Part shown: positions 1 to 7,450 of the stretch, one piece after another
Layout of the letters: each line of letters begins with the position of its first letter
Position numbering within the stretch: position 1 is the first letter of the stretch
Assembly: GCA_025356475.1 (NCBI GenBank)
Contig: JANXSX010000131.1
Location: forward strand, 1-40,969
From: Isosphaeraceae bacterium
GTDB taxonomy: Bacteria; Planctomycetota; Planctomycetia; Isosphaerales; Isosphaeraceae
Direction of reading: 5' to 3'
DNA length: 40,969 bases
Program-made: the position numbers and the translations under genes
Notes under the pieces: model-generated
Database searches by the model: none
What the model saw: the letters and a program-made list of their open reading frames with translations, nothing else
Told to the model about the DNA's origin: nothing

Positions 1-668
1 CCGGCCGCGAGCGCCTCAGGCGATGGAGGCATTCGGCTTCCGCACGCCGGTCGGTTGAGGAGGTCTCCCCCCGAGCCGTCCGAACCTAGCTGATAGGCCA
101 CCATACCTTGATGAGAGTCGCCGGGACCGAGAAGGACGGCTCCTGCCCCATCGCCGAAGAGTGGAAAGCTCTTTTGGTCGTTGGGGTTAATGATTCGGCT
201 ATTGCAGTCAGCCCCGATCACCAAGGCTCGTTGACTCGTACCTGCTCCGACAAATTGGGCAGCGGTCGCGATGGCATAAGCGAAACCTGCGCAAGCCGCT
301 TGAACATCGAATGCCGGGCAGTTGAGCTTGAGCCGATCCTGGACCAGACACGCAGCCGACGGAAAACACATGTCGGGTGTGAAGGTACCAACCACGAGGA
401 GGTCCACGTCCTCGGGCTCGCAGCCAGCCGCTTTCAGGCAGCGGACTGCGGCATGATAGGCGAGATCACTGGTGGCCTGGTGGGGCGGCGCGAAGCGGCG
501 CTCATGAATTCCCGTTCGGTTCACGATCCAATCGGGATCAAATCCATGGGTGCGCTGGAGGTCCAGATTGGTGACGACTTGTTCGGGCAAATAACGCCCC
601 GTCCCCAGAATCTGAACCCCAGTCAGCGAGCGCGTCCGTGGCTCGAGAAGGGCTTGGCCGTTATTCAT
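1..668 (-). CDS. fabH: 3-oxoacyl-ACP synthase III (FabH), partial at 3' end
   Basis: The minus strand from 668 down to the window edge encodes about 222 residues of a ketoacyl-ACP synthase III, the enzyme that starts type II fatty acid synthesis by condensing an acyl-CoA with malonyl-ACP. Family hallmarks seen are LGTGRYLPEQVVTN near residue 21, WIVNRTGIHERR at about 48-59, and the active-site stretch DVQAACAGF with catalytic Cys126. An FGDGAGAVLL block lies further on. The C-terminal third with the catalytic His and Asn is outside the window. ATG at 666-668 is the only in-frame ATG near the start of the homology; no strong Shine-Dalgarno is visible. The N-terminus is roughly 10-15 residues longer than usual before the first conserved strand. 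The family call is firm. It could be a FabH-like paralogue acting in secondary metabolism, which the truncation prevents excluding. Confidence 0.93.
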   Translation of the reverse strand, partial: MNNGQALLEPRTRSLTGVQILGTGRYLPEQVVTNLDLQRTHGFDPDWIVNRTGIHERRFAPPHQATSDLAYHAAVRCLKAAGCEPEDVDLLVVGTFTPDMCFPSAACLVQDRLKLNCPAFDVQAACAGFAYAIATAAQFVGAGTSQRALVIGADCNSRIINPNDQKSFPLFGDGAGAVLLGPGDSHQGMVAYQLGSDGSGGDLLNRPACGSRMPPSPEALAA

Positions 669-944
669 TGGCGTTCCGCGACGCTCGCGAGCAGCTCCGA
701 CCCGCCGTTCTCCGACCCCGCTCCGAGTCGATAGGGAAACGGAATCCGATCGCCGAGAAGTCCTCGATCGCGAGTCACCGGAAAATGGTCAGGGATTTCT
801 TGCAAGGACCGAATATAATCCAACGGAACCTACCTGGCCAGACCAAAGCACCGTGTGCGACTTCTAGAAAAGGCTGCACCTTCTTAACTCCCTCCTCGTC
901 AGGGGTCTTCCCTATGGACGGGCTTCGCAAACTTCAAGTGCCAC

Positions 945-1346
945 ATGAAACCTCATCTCATTCGACTCCGGGCCGGTTGGACACTCTTGAATCCTCACCA
1001 AGATGCACTTTTGACCCTGCCAATCATCTGGCAGTGTGAAGGCCCAAGTGTGCTTCGCCTCGAACGTCCATTCCATTGGCCGAAGATCGAAATGGGGTCC
1101 GAACAGCTCTTTCTGCTGATTCAAGGAGTCCCAGGACTTCTCAGCGTTCAACTCAATGATCGAGTCGTTGAAATCGCGATGGTCGAGGCGTTGGTGATAC
1201 CGATCGTACCGTCGCTGGATCGAGCTCTCTTGACGCTTGAGGTTGATCGTCTTGCGATTCCCGAGTGTTTCCTCTGGGGGCGAGTAGCGATCGTCGTGGC
1301 TTCATCGGAAGCCAATGCTAGCGACATTGCGGAGGTCGAACTATAA
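945..1346 (+). CDS. hypothetical protein, possible small beta-sandwich domain
   Basis: This is a 133-residue open frame starting at ATG 945, with no Shine-Dalgarno of note. I do not recognise a named family. The middle has alternating hydrophobic strands (FHWPKIEMGSEQLFLLIQGV, then LLSVQLNDRVVE), a pattern that resembles the sugar-binding-like beta-sandwich modules of glycoside hydrolases, where a strand ends in a short LNG/LND turn. That comparison is an inference from the pattern only. There is no signal peptide, membrane segment or obvious catalytic motif. The gene lies 49 bases before the downstream membrane-protein gene on the same strand and diverges from fabH, so the two plus-strand genes may be cotranscribed. 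An antisense frame of 79 codons overlaps it but has less protein-like composition. Confidence 0.55.
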   Translation: MKPHLIRLRAGWTLLNPHQDALLTLPIIWQCEGPSVLRLERPFHWPKIEMGSEQLFLLIQGVPGLLSVQLNDRVVEIAMVEALVIPIVPSLDRALLTLEVDRLAIPECFLWGRVAIVVASSEANASDIAEVEL

Positions 1347-1395
1347 TCGAATCGTCTGAATCGTGGTTTGACGCCCCGGAAAAGAGCGACTTACG

Positions 1396-2181
1396 ATGGA
1401 CCTGGACCTCGAACAACAACGCCGAACCTATCGACTCTGTCAGGTTGGCATGGTCCTGAGCGGCCTGTCGATGATCCTGTTCGCTTTGGACTCCGCCACC
1501 CAGGGGGTGTTCATGGGAACCATCCTGGTCGTGAAGCGGATGCCCCCACTTTGGATGGCGATCTTCGAATCGGTCTGGTGGGATGTGGCGATCAAGGCTC
1601 CCATGAACGTTCTCGGCTTGGCTGGGGCCTATTGTCTCTGGGGCCGTTGGACTCAGTCCAGTTGGCAACGGAGGGCGGGGCTTCTGGTCGTCATCAACCT
1701 GGTTAAGGTTGTGCTCTGGACGACTCGACATGCGGACTATCTCGATTTTGGTGCACCCTACTTGGGCCACGAGTGGTTTGTCCGGAACCTCACTCGGGCC
1801 TTGGAGTGGGCGGATATTGCCCTCCTGGCGGGCCTGGCCGCGGATTTGTGGACCCATTTAGGATCAAACCGGGCCGCCGAGGCTGGGCTGGCAACCCGCA
1901 AGATGGTCGCTTCGGCGGCGATCTTCTGGATGCTTACGTTCTGTCACCGCACAGCCTGGGAGCAAGGTTGGCCGCTCGTCGTCAGGCCGATGTTTGACCT
2001 CTCGACGGTCATCTTCTTAACCGGTGTCGCGGCCTTTCGAACGATGACGATCCTTCAAACAATCGTTCTCTTGTTTGGAGCCGGCAAGGTTTGTCGCGAG
2101 ACGGTTCAAGAGATCGATCGTCACGAACGTTCCAATGACCTCTTGATCTCGCGTTCCGAGTCTTACGCTGGACAGTTCTAG
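1396..2181 (+). CDS. polytopic membrane protein of unknown function
   Basis: This 261-residue protein starts at ATG 1396. It has several hydrophobic stretches long enough to span the membrane: about residues 15-45, 65-85, 95-112, 140-152, 172-186 and 203-230. The N-terminus (about 12 residues) and the last 30 residues are charged and presumably cytosolic. Repeated tryptophans and a conserved-looking WWDVAIKAPMNVLGL segment sit in the first third. I do not recognise the family and see no transporter or enzyme signature. The gene ends 13 bases from the end of convergent ispH. Both stop codons lie inside one perfect hairpin (2180-2200). Confidence 0.75.
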   Translation: MDLDLEQQRRTYRLCQVGMVLSGLSMILFALDSATQGVFMGTILVVKRMPPLWMAIFESVWWDVAIKAPMNVLGLAGAYCLWGRWTQSSWQRRAGLLVVINLVKVVLWTTRHADYLDFGAPYLGHEWFVRNLTRALEWADIALLAGLAADLWTHLGSNRAAEAGLATRKMVASAAIFWMLTFCHRTAWEQGWPLVVRPMFDLSTVIFLTGVAAFRTMTILQTIVLLFGAGKVCRETVQEIDRHERSNDLLISRSESYAGQF

Positions 2182-2200
2182 CTAACTGGATGAGTTAGCT
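2180..2200. terminator. hairpin spanning the stop codons of two convergent genes
   Basis: Positions 2180-2187 (AGCTAACT) pair perfectly with 2193-2200 (AGTTAGCT) around a 5-base loop. The TAG stop of the upstream membrane protein (2179-2181) and the TAA stop of ispH (2195-2197, minus strand) both fall in the stem. No U-tract follows on either side, so a classical intrinsic terminator is not shown. The symmetry and place fit a compact bidirectional transcript end. Confidence 0.45.
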
Positions 2201-3142
2201 TCGGATCGTGATCGGTAGTAGTTCCCGAAGCGACTTTGGCAAGGGGAAGTGAACATTCTCTTCCCTAATCCACTCTTCCTCGATCGTCGCATCGTATGTC
2301 TGCTGGATCGACTCGATCACTTCTTGCACGACATCCTCAGGGGCACTCGCGCCGGCTGTGATCATCACGGTGTCTACACCGTCGAACCAGTCGGCCTTCA
2401 TCTCAGAAACACCGTCGATGAGATGAGCCTTGGGACCGAGCGATCCCGCGATCTCAGCGAGCCGGAGGCTGTTCGAGCTGTTTTGACTTCCTAGAACCAA
2501 AACGAGGTCAGCGCGTGTGGCCATCTCGCGCACAGCTTCTTGACGGTTCTGGGTCGCGTAGCAAATGTCGTCTTTGGGTGGGTTGGCAATCGCGGGGAAC
2601 TTCTTCCTAAGGGCCGCAATCACGACGTTTGCATCATCAACACTCAAGGTCGTCTGGGTCAGGTAGGCGACCTTCTGCGGATTGTCGATCTGGAGAGCTT
2701 CGACATCTTGGGCCGTCTCGACCAAGACCATCTTTTCGGGGGCTTCCCCCATCGTGCCGATCACCTCATCGTGGCCCTCGTGGCCGATCAAAACGATCGT
2801 GTAACCCTCGTTCGCATACCTGACGGCTTCGAGGTGGACCTTTGTGACGAGTGGGCAAGTTGCGTCGATTGCTCGGAGTTTGCGGGCGGTCGCCTCCTCA
2901 CGGACCTGTGGGGATACTCCATGTGCGCTGTAAAGGAGGGCAGAACCGGGCGGCACCTCGCTCAATGTCTCGACGAAAACGGCCCCTCGACGCTTGAATC
3001 GCTCGACCACATATTTGTTGTGAACGATCTCATGGTAGACGTAGACCGGCGATCCGAAGAAGTCGAGCGACCTCTCAAGGCTCTCGATGGCCATATTCAC
3101 TCCCGCACAGAAGCCACGCGGGTTTGCCAGTAGGATTTTCAT
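2195..3142 (-). CDS. ispH: 4-hydroxy-3-methylbut-2-enyl diphosphate reductase
   Basis: IspH is the last enzyme of the MEP pathway; it reductively converts HMBPP to isopentenyl and dimethylallyl diphosphate on a [4Fe-4S] cluster. The 315-residue product has all three cluster cysteines in context: Cys12 in NPRGFCAGV, Cys96 in DATCPLV and Cys194 in DDICYATQNRQ. Substrate-binding His41 (IVHNKYV), His74 (YSAHGVSP), His124 and the proton-relay Glu126 (HEGHDEVIGTMGE) are also present, as is the SQNSSNS phosphate-binding segment. ATG at 3140-3142 begins directly at the usual N-terminus. Length matches the family. It is transcribed toward the convergent membrane-protein gene. The isomerase-like gene lies 217 bases upstream on the same strand, so a shared operon is not evident. 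Confidence 0.98.
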   Translation of the reverse strand: MKILLANPRGFCAGVNMAIESLERSLDFFGSPVYVYHEIVHNKYVVERFKRRGAVFVETLSEVPPGSALLYSAHGVSPQVREEATARKLRAIDATCPLVTKVHLEAVRYANEGYTIVLIGHEGHDEVIGTMGEAPEKMVLVETAQDVEALQIDNPQKVAYLTQTTLSVDDANVVIAALRKKFPAIANPPKDDICYATQNRQEAVREMATRADLVLVLGSQNSSNSLRLAEIAGSLGPKAHLIDGVSEMKADWFDGVDTVMITAGASAPEDVVQEVIESIQQTYDATIEEEWIREENVHFPLPKSLRELLPITIRS

Positions 3143-3291
3143 CGTCGCTCAAAGTCCTCGCCGGTCGCTTGGGCTAGTCTTGAAGGATTCTAGGCAATTG
3201 ACCGCCCGACTGGAAGGTGAGCCCGAGTCCCGATGCGTACTCACGAGTGTGCGATCCTGACCGCCTCCGCAAACTTCACATGAGGATACGA

Positions 3292-3322
3292 GCCGGGGGA
3301 CGATCGGTTTGATCCCCCCGGC
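3292..3322 (-). terminator. GC-rich hairpin downstream of the isomerase-like gene
   Basis: GCCGGGGG at 3292-3299 pairs with CCCCCGGC at 3315-3322 across a 15-base loop, about 38 bases past the stop codon at 3360. There is no U-tract on the minus strand, so it is only a possible transcript end or 3' stabiliser. Confidence 0.3.
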
Positions 3323-3359
3323 AGAGGAACTTGTCCTCGACGAATTCTCCGTGAGAATC

Positions 3360-4211
3360 TTATCGCTTCTTAGCCGTAGCGACAGCTTTGGCGATACGAC
3401 CGAGGTCGGCCTGGCAGACCTCTATGGGGTTCTTGCCTTCGTATTCGAGGGAGAGGTCTCCCTGGAATTTGTGGTCCAGGAGCCATTTCGTCAAAGCGGT
3501 GAGATCCAGACCGCCTTCGCCCAAACCGCAGTCTTCCCACTCGCCCTTCTCGTTCTTCTTGAAATCCTTGACGTGCATGGCGTGGACGCGATCGCCGAAG
3601 ACTTCGCATGCGCGAAGGGGATCTTCCCCGGCACGTATGAAGTGGCCTGTGTCGTTGCATAGGCCGATGTTCTTGCTGTGGTCCTTGATCGCAGCCCAGA
3701 TCACGTCGATCTTGGCCCAGCGGTGGCCGGGTCCATGATCGTGGATGTCGGCGGTGATCCCGTACTCTTCCGTGAGTTTGTCGAGGCTATCGAAGGATGC
3801 TGGATCGGGATCGCACGTGATGTGAGGAACGCCAAGTGCCTTCGCTTGTTCAAACAACTCGCGATTCTTGTCCGCATCTTTGCCAAACGGGACGACGCCC
3901 CAGCCTGACAGTTTTACCTTGTGCTCCCGGAGCAGCTCCTTGACCTGGGCGGGCGACCGACCGGTGATGTGGCCTGGGTACAGTTCGATGTGGTTGAGCT
4001 TCAGATCTTTGGTCAGACCTTCCAGAGCCTTCTCGAAGCTGCGATCTCGCAGTGTATAGCTCTGGATGCCGAGCGGAAGTCCACCCAGATCGTGAGCTGA
4101 CCCACTCTCTTGACCAAACAGGTGCGAGGACCCTACGGAGAGCCCCGCCGCGACCGAAGCCACTCCACCGAGGAAAGTTCGACGGGAAACGGCATTCGAA
4201 TGGAAAGGCAT
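3360..4211 (-). CDS. Tat-exported sugar phosphate isomerase/epimerase-like protein
   Basis: This is a TIM-barrel protein of the xylose-isomerase-like (AP endonuclease 2 / IolE) superfamily, 283 residues from ATG 4209-4211. The frame is open further upstream, but this start is preferred because GGAG lies about 8 bases before it and it begins exactly at a twin-arginine signal peptide: SRRTFLGG at residues 9-16 followed by a small-residue hydrophobic core ending near SSHLFG. Barrel metal-ligand candidates appear in order: HIELYPG, ADIHDHGPGHR, CNDTGHF, HAMHVKDF and SLEYEGKNP. The Tat signal implies a folded, possibly cofactor-bearing enzyme outside the cytoplasm. Such exported barrels are numerous in planctomycetes and their substrates are mostly unknown. 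The specific reaction cannot be told here. Confidence 0.88.
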   Translation of the reverse strand: MPFHSNAVSRRTFLGGVASVAAGLSVGSSHLFGQESGSAHDLGGLPLGIQSYTLRDRSFEKALEGLTKDLKLNHIELYPGHITGRSPAQVKELLREHKVKLSGWGVVPFGKDADKNRELFEQAKALGVPHITCDPDPASFDSLDKLTEEYGITADIHDHGPGHRWAKIDVIWAAIKDHSKNIGLCNDTGHFIRAGEDPLRACEVFGDRVHAMHVKDFKKNEKGEWEDCGLGEGGLDLTALTKWLLDHKFQGDLSLEYEGKNPIEVCQADLGRIAKAVATAKKR

Positions 4212-4384
4212 GAACGTGCTCCGGGAAAGGTAGTGGAACGAAGGCGTCAGGGGATCTGCACCCTCGTTCCGCTGGTAGGAAGCGTGAACACCCAACTCTA
4301 GCGGAATCTTCTTGGGGAAGCGACCATCCTCAAGGGATCGGGACAAGTTGTTGTTGAGAGCGAAGCGAGTGGTCACCGCTTCAA

Positions 4385-5062
4385 TCAGGCGTGTTGCTTC
4401 GCGCTCTGCGAGTCCTCAAGCAATTGGCGAGCGACATCGTTGAGAAACTGCACATCTGTCGCGTCGAAGGACGGTGAAGAGAATCCATGAGCAATCTGAT
4501 TTCGCAGACGAAACATCGCTTCCATCTGATGAAACTCATCCGTGTCCAGAACACCCGACGAGTAGAGTTCATTGAGCATCCCGCGAGGCTCTGTTCCCCA
4601 ACCGGCGGTTTCTCCCGCCGCACGAAGCCTCATCCGCATTGCGGCCTCGAAACCAGCCCATGCGGTGATCAGGGCAGGACGAATAAATCCAGCTCGTACC
4701 ATCTCTTCAGCTTCGGCGAGGACCTTAGTGAGATCTTCGTCAGAAAATTCCTGGGCTCCTCGAAGTTCTCTCGATCCTGATTCCTCAGCTTCCAAAATGA
4801 CGAAGTCGAATCTCCAGTGAGGTTGCTTGCTCGTGATCTCGGCATACCGCGAAATGTTCGTATCGGCAGCCAATTCCTCGCGGTTTTTCTTAACCGCGAC
4901 CAACACACCCTCGGCTGCTCTTCTGCCGACAAGCTCAACCTTGAAATCGTGAGCAAACGGGGGAAGGTTTACCGCATTTGGATCAAGGACGACTTGATAC
5001 CCTTGGCCAGTGTAATGCGCCGCGATGCGATCCAATTCTTGTTGAAAGTGCATAGGGTTCAC
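4385..5062 (-). CDS. REase-like (Holliday-resolvase-like) plus HEPN-like protein
   Basis: The product is 225 residues from a GTG start at 5060-5062. This start overlaps the stop of the RusA-like gene as GTGA, pointing to translational coupling; an in-frame ATG follows at 5051-5053. The N-terminal 95 residues look like a restriction-endonuclease fold: GYQVVLDP, then FAHDFKVELVGRR with Asp39, a strand VLVAVKK ending in Lys58-Lys59, and WRFDFVIL at 83-90. In the usual D-ExK motif the Glu would sit at residue 56, where Ala is found. The C-terminal half is helical and holds RLRNQIAH, with RNQIAH at 187-192 fitting the RNxxxH signature of HEPN RNases. I recall a Pfam family of REase domains resembling archaeal Holliday junction resolvase with this look, but did not check it. 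Possible role: nuclease acting with the RusA partner, perhaps in defence or DNA repair. Function is inferred. Confidence 0.72.
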   Translation of the reverse strand: MNPMHFQQELDRIAAHYTGQGYQVVLDPNAVNLPPFAHDFKVELVGRRAAEGVLVAVKKNREELAADTNISRYAEITSKQPHWRFDFVILEAEESGSRELRGAQEFSDEDLTKVLAEAEEMVRAGFIRPALITAWAGFEAAMRMRLRAAGETAGWGTEPRGMLNELYSSGVLDTDEFHQMEAMFRLRNQIAHGFSSPSFDATDVQFLNDVARQLLEDSQSAKQHA

Positions 5063-5467
5063 CTGGGGAGTGGGTGTGGATTGGCCGCATCCTCGATGCG
5101 GATGTATATGAATTGCTGTCCTGTTTGCACAGCGTCAACAAGTACTTTGGATGCCCCTGCGATAATCATGGGTTCATCGATCCGCACATGACTTATCTCT
5201 GCCTGTCGAATCTGGCAATCGTCATCATAAATTAACTTGTTCATTACATCGTGAACCGGCTTCGACATGTTGTCCACGTCAAGGGGTGGTTTATCGCCTA
5301 GGTGGAAGTTGATGACAATGGCCTTTAGCTTTCCCTTCAATGGAGCAGTCGTCCATTGTTTCTCAGCCTCGCCGCGTACGGAAGCTTTCCATCGATTCAG
5401 GGTGATCTGAATTAGGCGACTGATTCGAGATAGGCGGTCCAAGAACCACAAACTCCAGATGCATCAT
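5059..5467 (-). CDS. RusA-family resolvase, apparent frameshift near its start
   Basis: RusA enzymes are dimeric Mg-dependent nucleases that cut four-way DNA junctions. The core is clear: PPLDVDNMSKPVHDVMN followed by YDDDCQI reproduces the DxDNxxK and distal Asp motifs that form the active site. The open frame carrying this core has no ATG; it begins at a TTG (5449-5451) just after a stop. In the neighbouring frame, ATG ATG at 5467-5462 preceded by GAGGT opens a peptide MMHLEFVVLGPPISNQS and on to NSDH, exactly the expected first strand of the family. It meets the core frame at a CCC run (plus 5400-5402) if one base is removed. So the gene is either broken by a +1 insertion, subject to slippage, or misread at this base. 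Without correction the first frame stops after about 12 further codons. It overlaps the REase/HEPN gene by GTGA. Confidence 0.75.
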
Positions 5468-5767
5468 CTTGACTACCTCAACCTGTCCCTACCTATAGTC
5501 CGCTAGGCATTCATCATACGAGCTTCCTGACCACGATCACGATCCAAGAGCAAGGAGGACTTCGGAGCAACTTGTGACAACACCGGACAGCCATTCCCTC
5601 CTTCTCTGGAACGTTGCAATGAAACCGAGTGGAACCAATCCCATACGATACTGTGCTTTCTGAGAAGACCAATGAGCAACAGCCCGCATTGGATCGAAAA
5701 GGCGGCTCGGTTCGATAAGGCCGGTCCCCCCTCTGGATGACGCGGTCTTGCCTCGTGCCGCACTTGG
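5468..5767. other. intergenic stretch without a supported gene
   Basis: About 300 bases between the RusA-like gene and the pyrR promoter. Two overlapping minus-strand frames (about 86 codons each, 5503-5777) are open, but both are rich in Arg, Cys and Ser, lack a ribosome binding site and resemble no protein I know. I see no RNA gene and no attenuator-like structure before pyrR. Confidence 0.5.
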
Positions 5768-5796
5768 TTGCGATCAATGGTCGGGAGTGCTAGAAT
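5768..5796 (+). promoter_or_regulatory. predicted promoter of the pyrRBC operon
   Basis: TTGCGA at 5768-5773 and TAGAAT at 5791-5796 are separated by 17 bases, with an extended -10 TG at 5788-5789. Transcription would start near 5803, leaving a leader of about 20 bases before ATG 5822. That is too short for a pyr attenuator, so PyrR would not act by upstream attenuation from this start. Confidence 0.5.
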
Positions 5797-5821
5797 TCAT
5801 GGTAGAAATCGGAGGGCATGG

Positions 5822-6379
5822 ATGACACAGCCGGATCGGATTCTCTGCGACGCCGCTCGACTCACTGCTCACATTACGAGCCTTGCAGATCAGATTGCGT
5901 CCGCTCACCACTCGGACATTCCTTTGCGGCTGATCGGGGTCCGCAGCCGGGGTGTTCCGATCGCCGAGCGAATCGCCCATGAATTGACGACCCGGCTGGG
6001 TATCGCGATTCCGGTGGGTGCTGTCGACATCACGCTATATCGTGATGATCTGACGGGAAGTGGACGCTGGCCGGTCCTCCGTGGGACCGATGTGCCGTTC
6101 GATGTCGAGGATGCTGAGATCGTGCTTGTTGACGATGTCCTCTACACTGGAAGAACAATTCGCGCAGCAATGAATGCTGTCTGCGACCTTGGTCGCCCAG
6201 CCTCGGTCAAGTTGGCGGTCTTGGTCGATCGTGGCGGTCGGGAATTGCCAATCCATCCCGATTACGTAGGGATGCGAGTTGAGGTCTCCCCGACGGCGAT
6301 CGTCCGAGTTCATGTCGCGCCACACGATATTGACGAAGGTATTTTCCAAATCGAACGCCCGAAGCAAGCACGAAAATGA
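5822..6379 (+). CDS. pyrR: PyrR bifunctional regulator / uracil phosphoribosyltransferase
   Basis: PyrR is a type I phosphoribosyltransferase that in many bacteria binds pyr mRNA and regulates its attenuation, and may also make UMP from uracil and PRPP. The 185-residue product shows the PRPP-binding loop IVLVDDVLYTGRTIRAA and the early LRLIGVRSRGVPIAERIA and VDITLYRDDL segments typical of PyrR. ATG 5822 is chosen over an upstream in-frame extension because GGAGG lies about 10 bases before it and it begins at the family's usual position. It heads pyrR-pyrB-pyrC, with pyrB starting 25 bases downstream. No terminator/antiterminator pair is apparent before pyrR or between pyrR and pyrB, so RNA-binding regulation here is unproven. 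Confidence 0.95.
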   Translation: MTQPDRILCDAARLTAHITSLADQIASAHHSDIPLRLIGVRSRGVPIAERIAHELTTRLGIAIPVGAVDITLYRDDLTGSGRWPVLRGTDVPFDVEDAEIVLVDDVLYTGRTIRAAMNAVCDLGRPASVKLAVLVDRGGRELPIHPDYVGMRVEVSPTAIVRVHVAPHDIDEGIFQIERPKQARK

Positions 6380-6404
6380 CCTCGCGACTTGGGAGTTCTG
6401 ATTG

Positions 6405-7391
6405 ATGTCGATCGCTCCGCCGCCGACCCCACTACCCCCGCCGACCCCATGGAAGCTCAAGCACCTCCTGGGGCTCGAAGAGCTTTCCATTCAAGAGATT
6501 ACCGCGATTCTTGACACTGCCGAGTCTTTTGGCGAAGTCTCGAAGCGGAGTCGGAAGAAAGTACCTGCGCTTCAGGGTCGGATCGTTTTCAACCTTTTCT
6601 TCGAAAACTCCACACGAACCCGAACCAGCTTTAGTCTCGCGGCCAAGCGACTCTCCGCCGATACTCAGGACTTCACTGCCAGTGTCTCAAGCCTCTCGAA
6701 AGGCGAGACATTCATTGATACTGCTAAGAACATAGAAGCAATGGGCGCTGATGTCATGGTGGTCCGGCACCCCACACCGGGAGCCCCTCACCTTCTCGCT
6801 CGGCACGTCTCCTCATCAATTATTAATGCGGGCGACGGCGCTCACGAGCATCCCACTCAAGGCCTGCTCGATTTGTTGACGATCCGAAAGAAGAAGAAGA
6901 AAATCGAAGGGCTTACCGTCGGGCTTGTGGGCGATATTAGCCACTCGCGGGTCGCGAGGTCTAACATCTGGGGGCTCACCAAACTCGGTGCTCACGTCAT
7001 CCTTTGCGGACCTCCAACCCTCGTTCCCAAGTGTTTGGAAAAACTAGGCTGTGAGGTCGCTCATAGGCTCGACGACGTAATGCATCGGCTCGATGTGGTG
7101 AATGTGCTTCGTATCCAGTTCGAGAGAGCGGCAGGCGGTCAGTTTCCTTCCGTTGCCGAGTATTCTCACTTTTACGGAATGACTCAGGCACGCATTGATA
7201 TGGCCAGGAGCGACCTCTTGCTGTTGGCCCCAGGGCCAATCAATCGTGGGGTCGAGTTGACCCCCGAAGTTGCTGACGGCCCGAATTCCGCAATCCTCGA
7301 ACAGGTCACCAATGGACTGGCGGTCCGCATGGCGGTCCTCCACCTACTTAGCGGAAAATTCGACCAAAAGCCTAGCGAAATGGGCCTCTGA
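6405..7391 (+). CDS. pyrB: aspartate carbamoyltransferase catalytic subunit
   Basis: PyrB condenses carbamoyl phosphate with aspartate, the committed step of pyrimidine synthesis. The 328-residue protein has the carbamoyl-phosphate motif [12 protein letters not shown] (Ser69 to Arg73), the SLSKGET loop with Lys99 reaching into the neighbouring active site of the trimer, [11 protein letters not shown], and the C-terminal [12 protein letters not shown] 6405 is preceded by GGGAG about 9 bases upstream; a TTG one codon earlier is less likely. The first 15 residues are unusually proline-rich ([11 protein letters not shown]) compared with most PyrB. No pyrI regulatory subunit gene is nearby. The active-looking dihydroorotase follows, as in class A-type PyrB/PyrC pairs where the two proteins can form a dodecamer. 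Confidence 0.97.
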   Translation: MSIAPPPTPLPPPTPWKLKHLLGLEELSIQEITAILDTAESFGEVSKRSRKKVPALQGRIVFNLFFENSTRTRTSFSLAAKRLSADTQDFTASVSSLSKGETFIDTAKNIEAMGADVMVVRHPTPGAPHLLARHVSSSIINAGDGAHEHPTQGLLDLLTIRKKKKKIEGLTVGLVGDISHSRVARSNIWGLTKLGAHVILCGPPTLVPKCLEKLGCEVAHRLDDVMHRLDVVNVLRIQFERAAGGQFPSVAEYSHFYGMTQARIDMARSDLLLLAPGPINRGVELTPEVADGPNSAILEQVTNGLAVRMAVLHLLSGKFDQKPSEMGL

Positions 7392-7450
7392 GGTGATTTT
7401 CTGCATCTACACTCTACGTCAAAATCGTCATTTTTTCCTTGGGGCAAGCG

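Noticed and set aside
108-734. 208-codon plus-strand open frame
   Set aside because: It lies antisense to fabH, whose catalytic Cys region and motifs are unmistakable on the minus strand; the plus frame has no protein-like pattern.
814-819. TATAAT upstream of the 945 gene as a promoter
   Set aside because: No acceptable -35 at 16-18 bases; left unannotated.
2540-3133. 197-codon plus-strand open frame
   Set aside because: Complete shadow of ispH, which has all its cluster cysteines on the other strand.
5503-5777. Two overlapping minus-strand frames of about 86 codons
   Set aside because: No ribosome binding site, Arg/Ser/Cys-rich composition and overlap with the pyrR promoter; not recognisable as a family.
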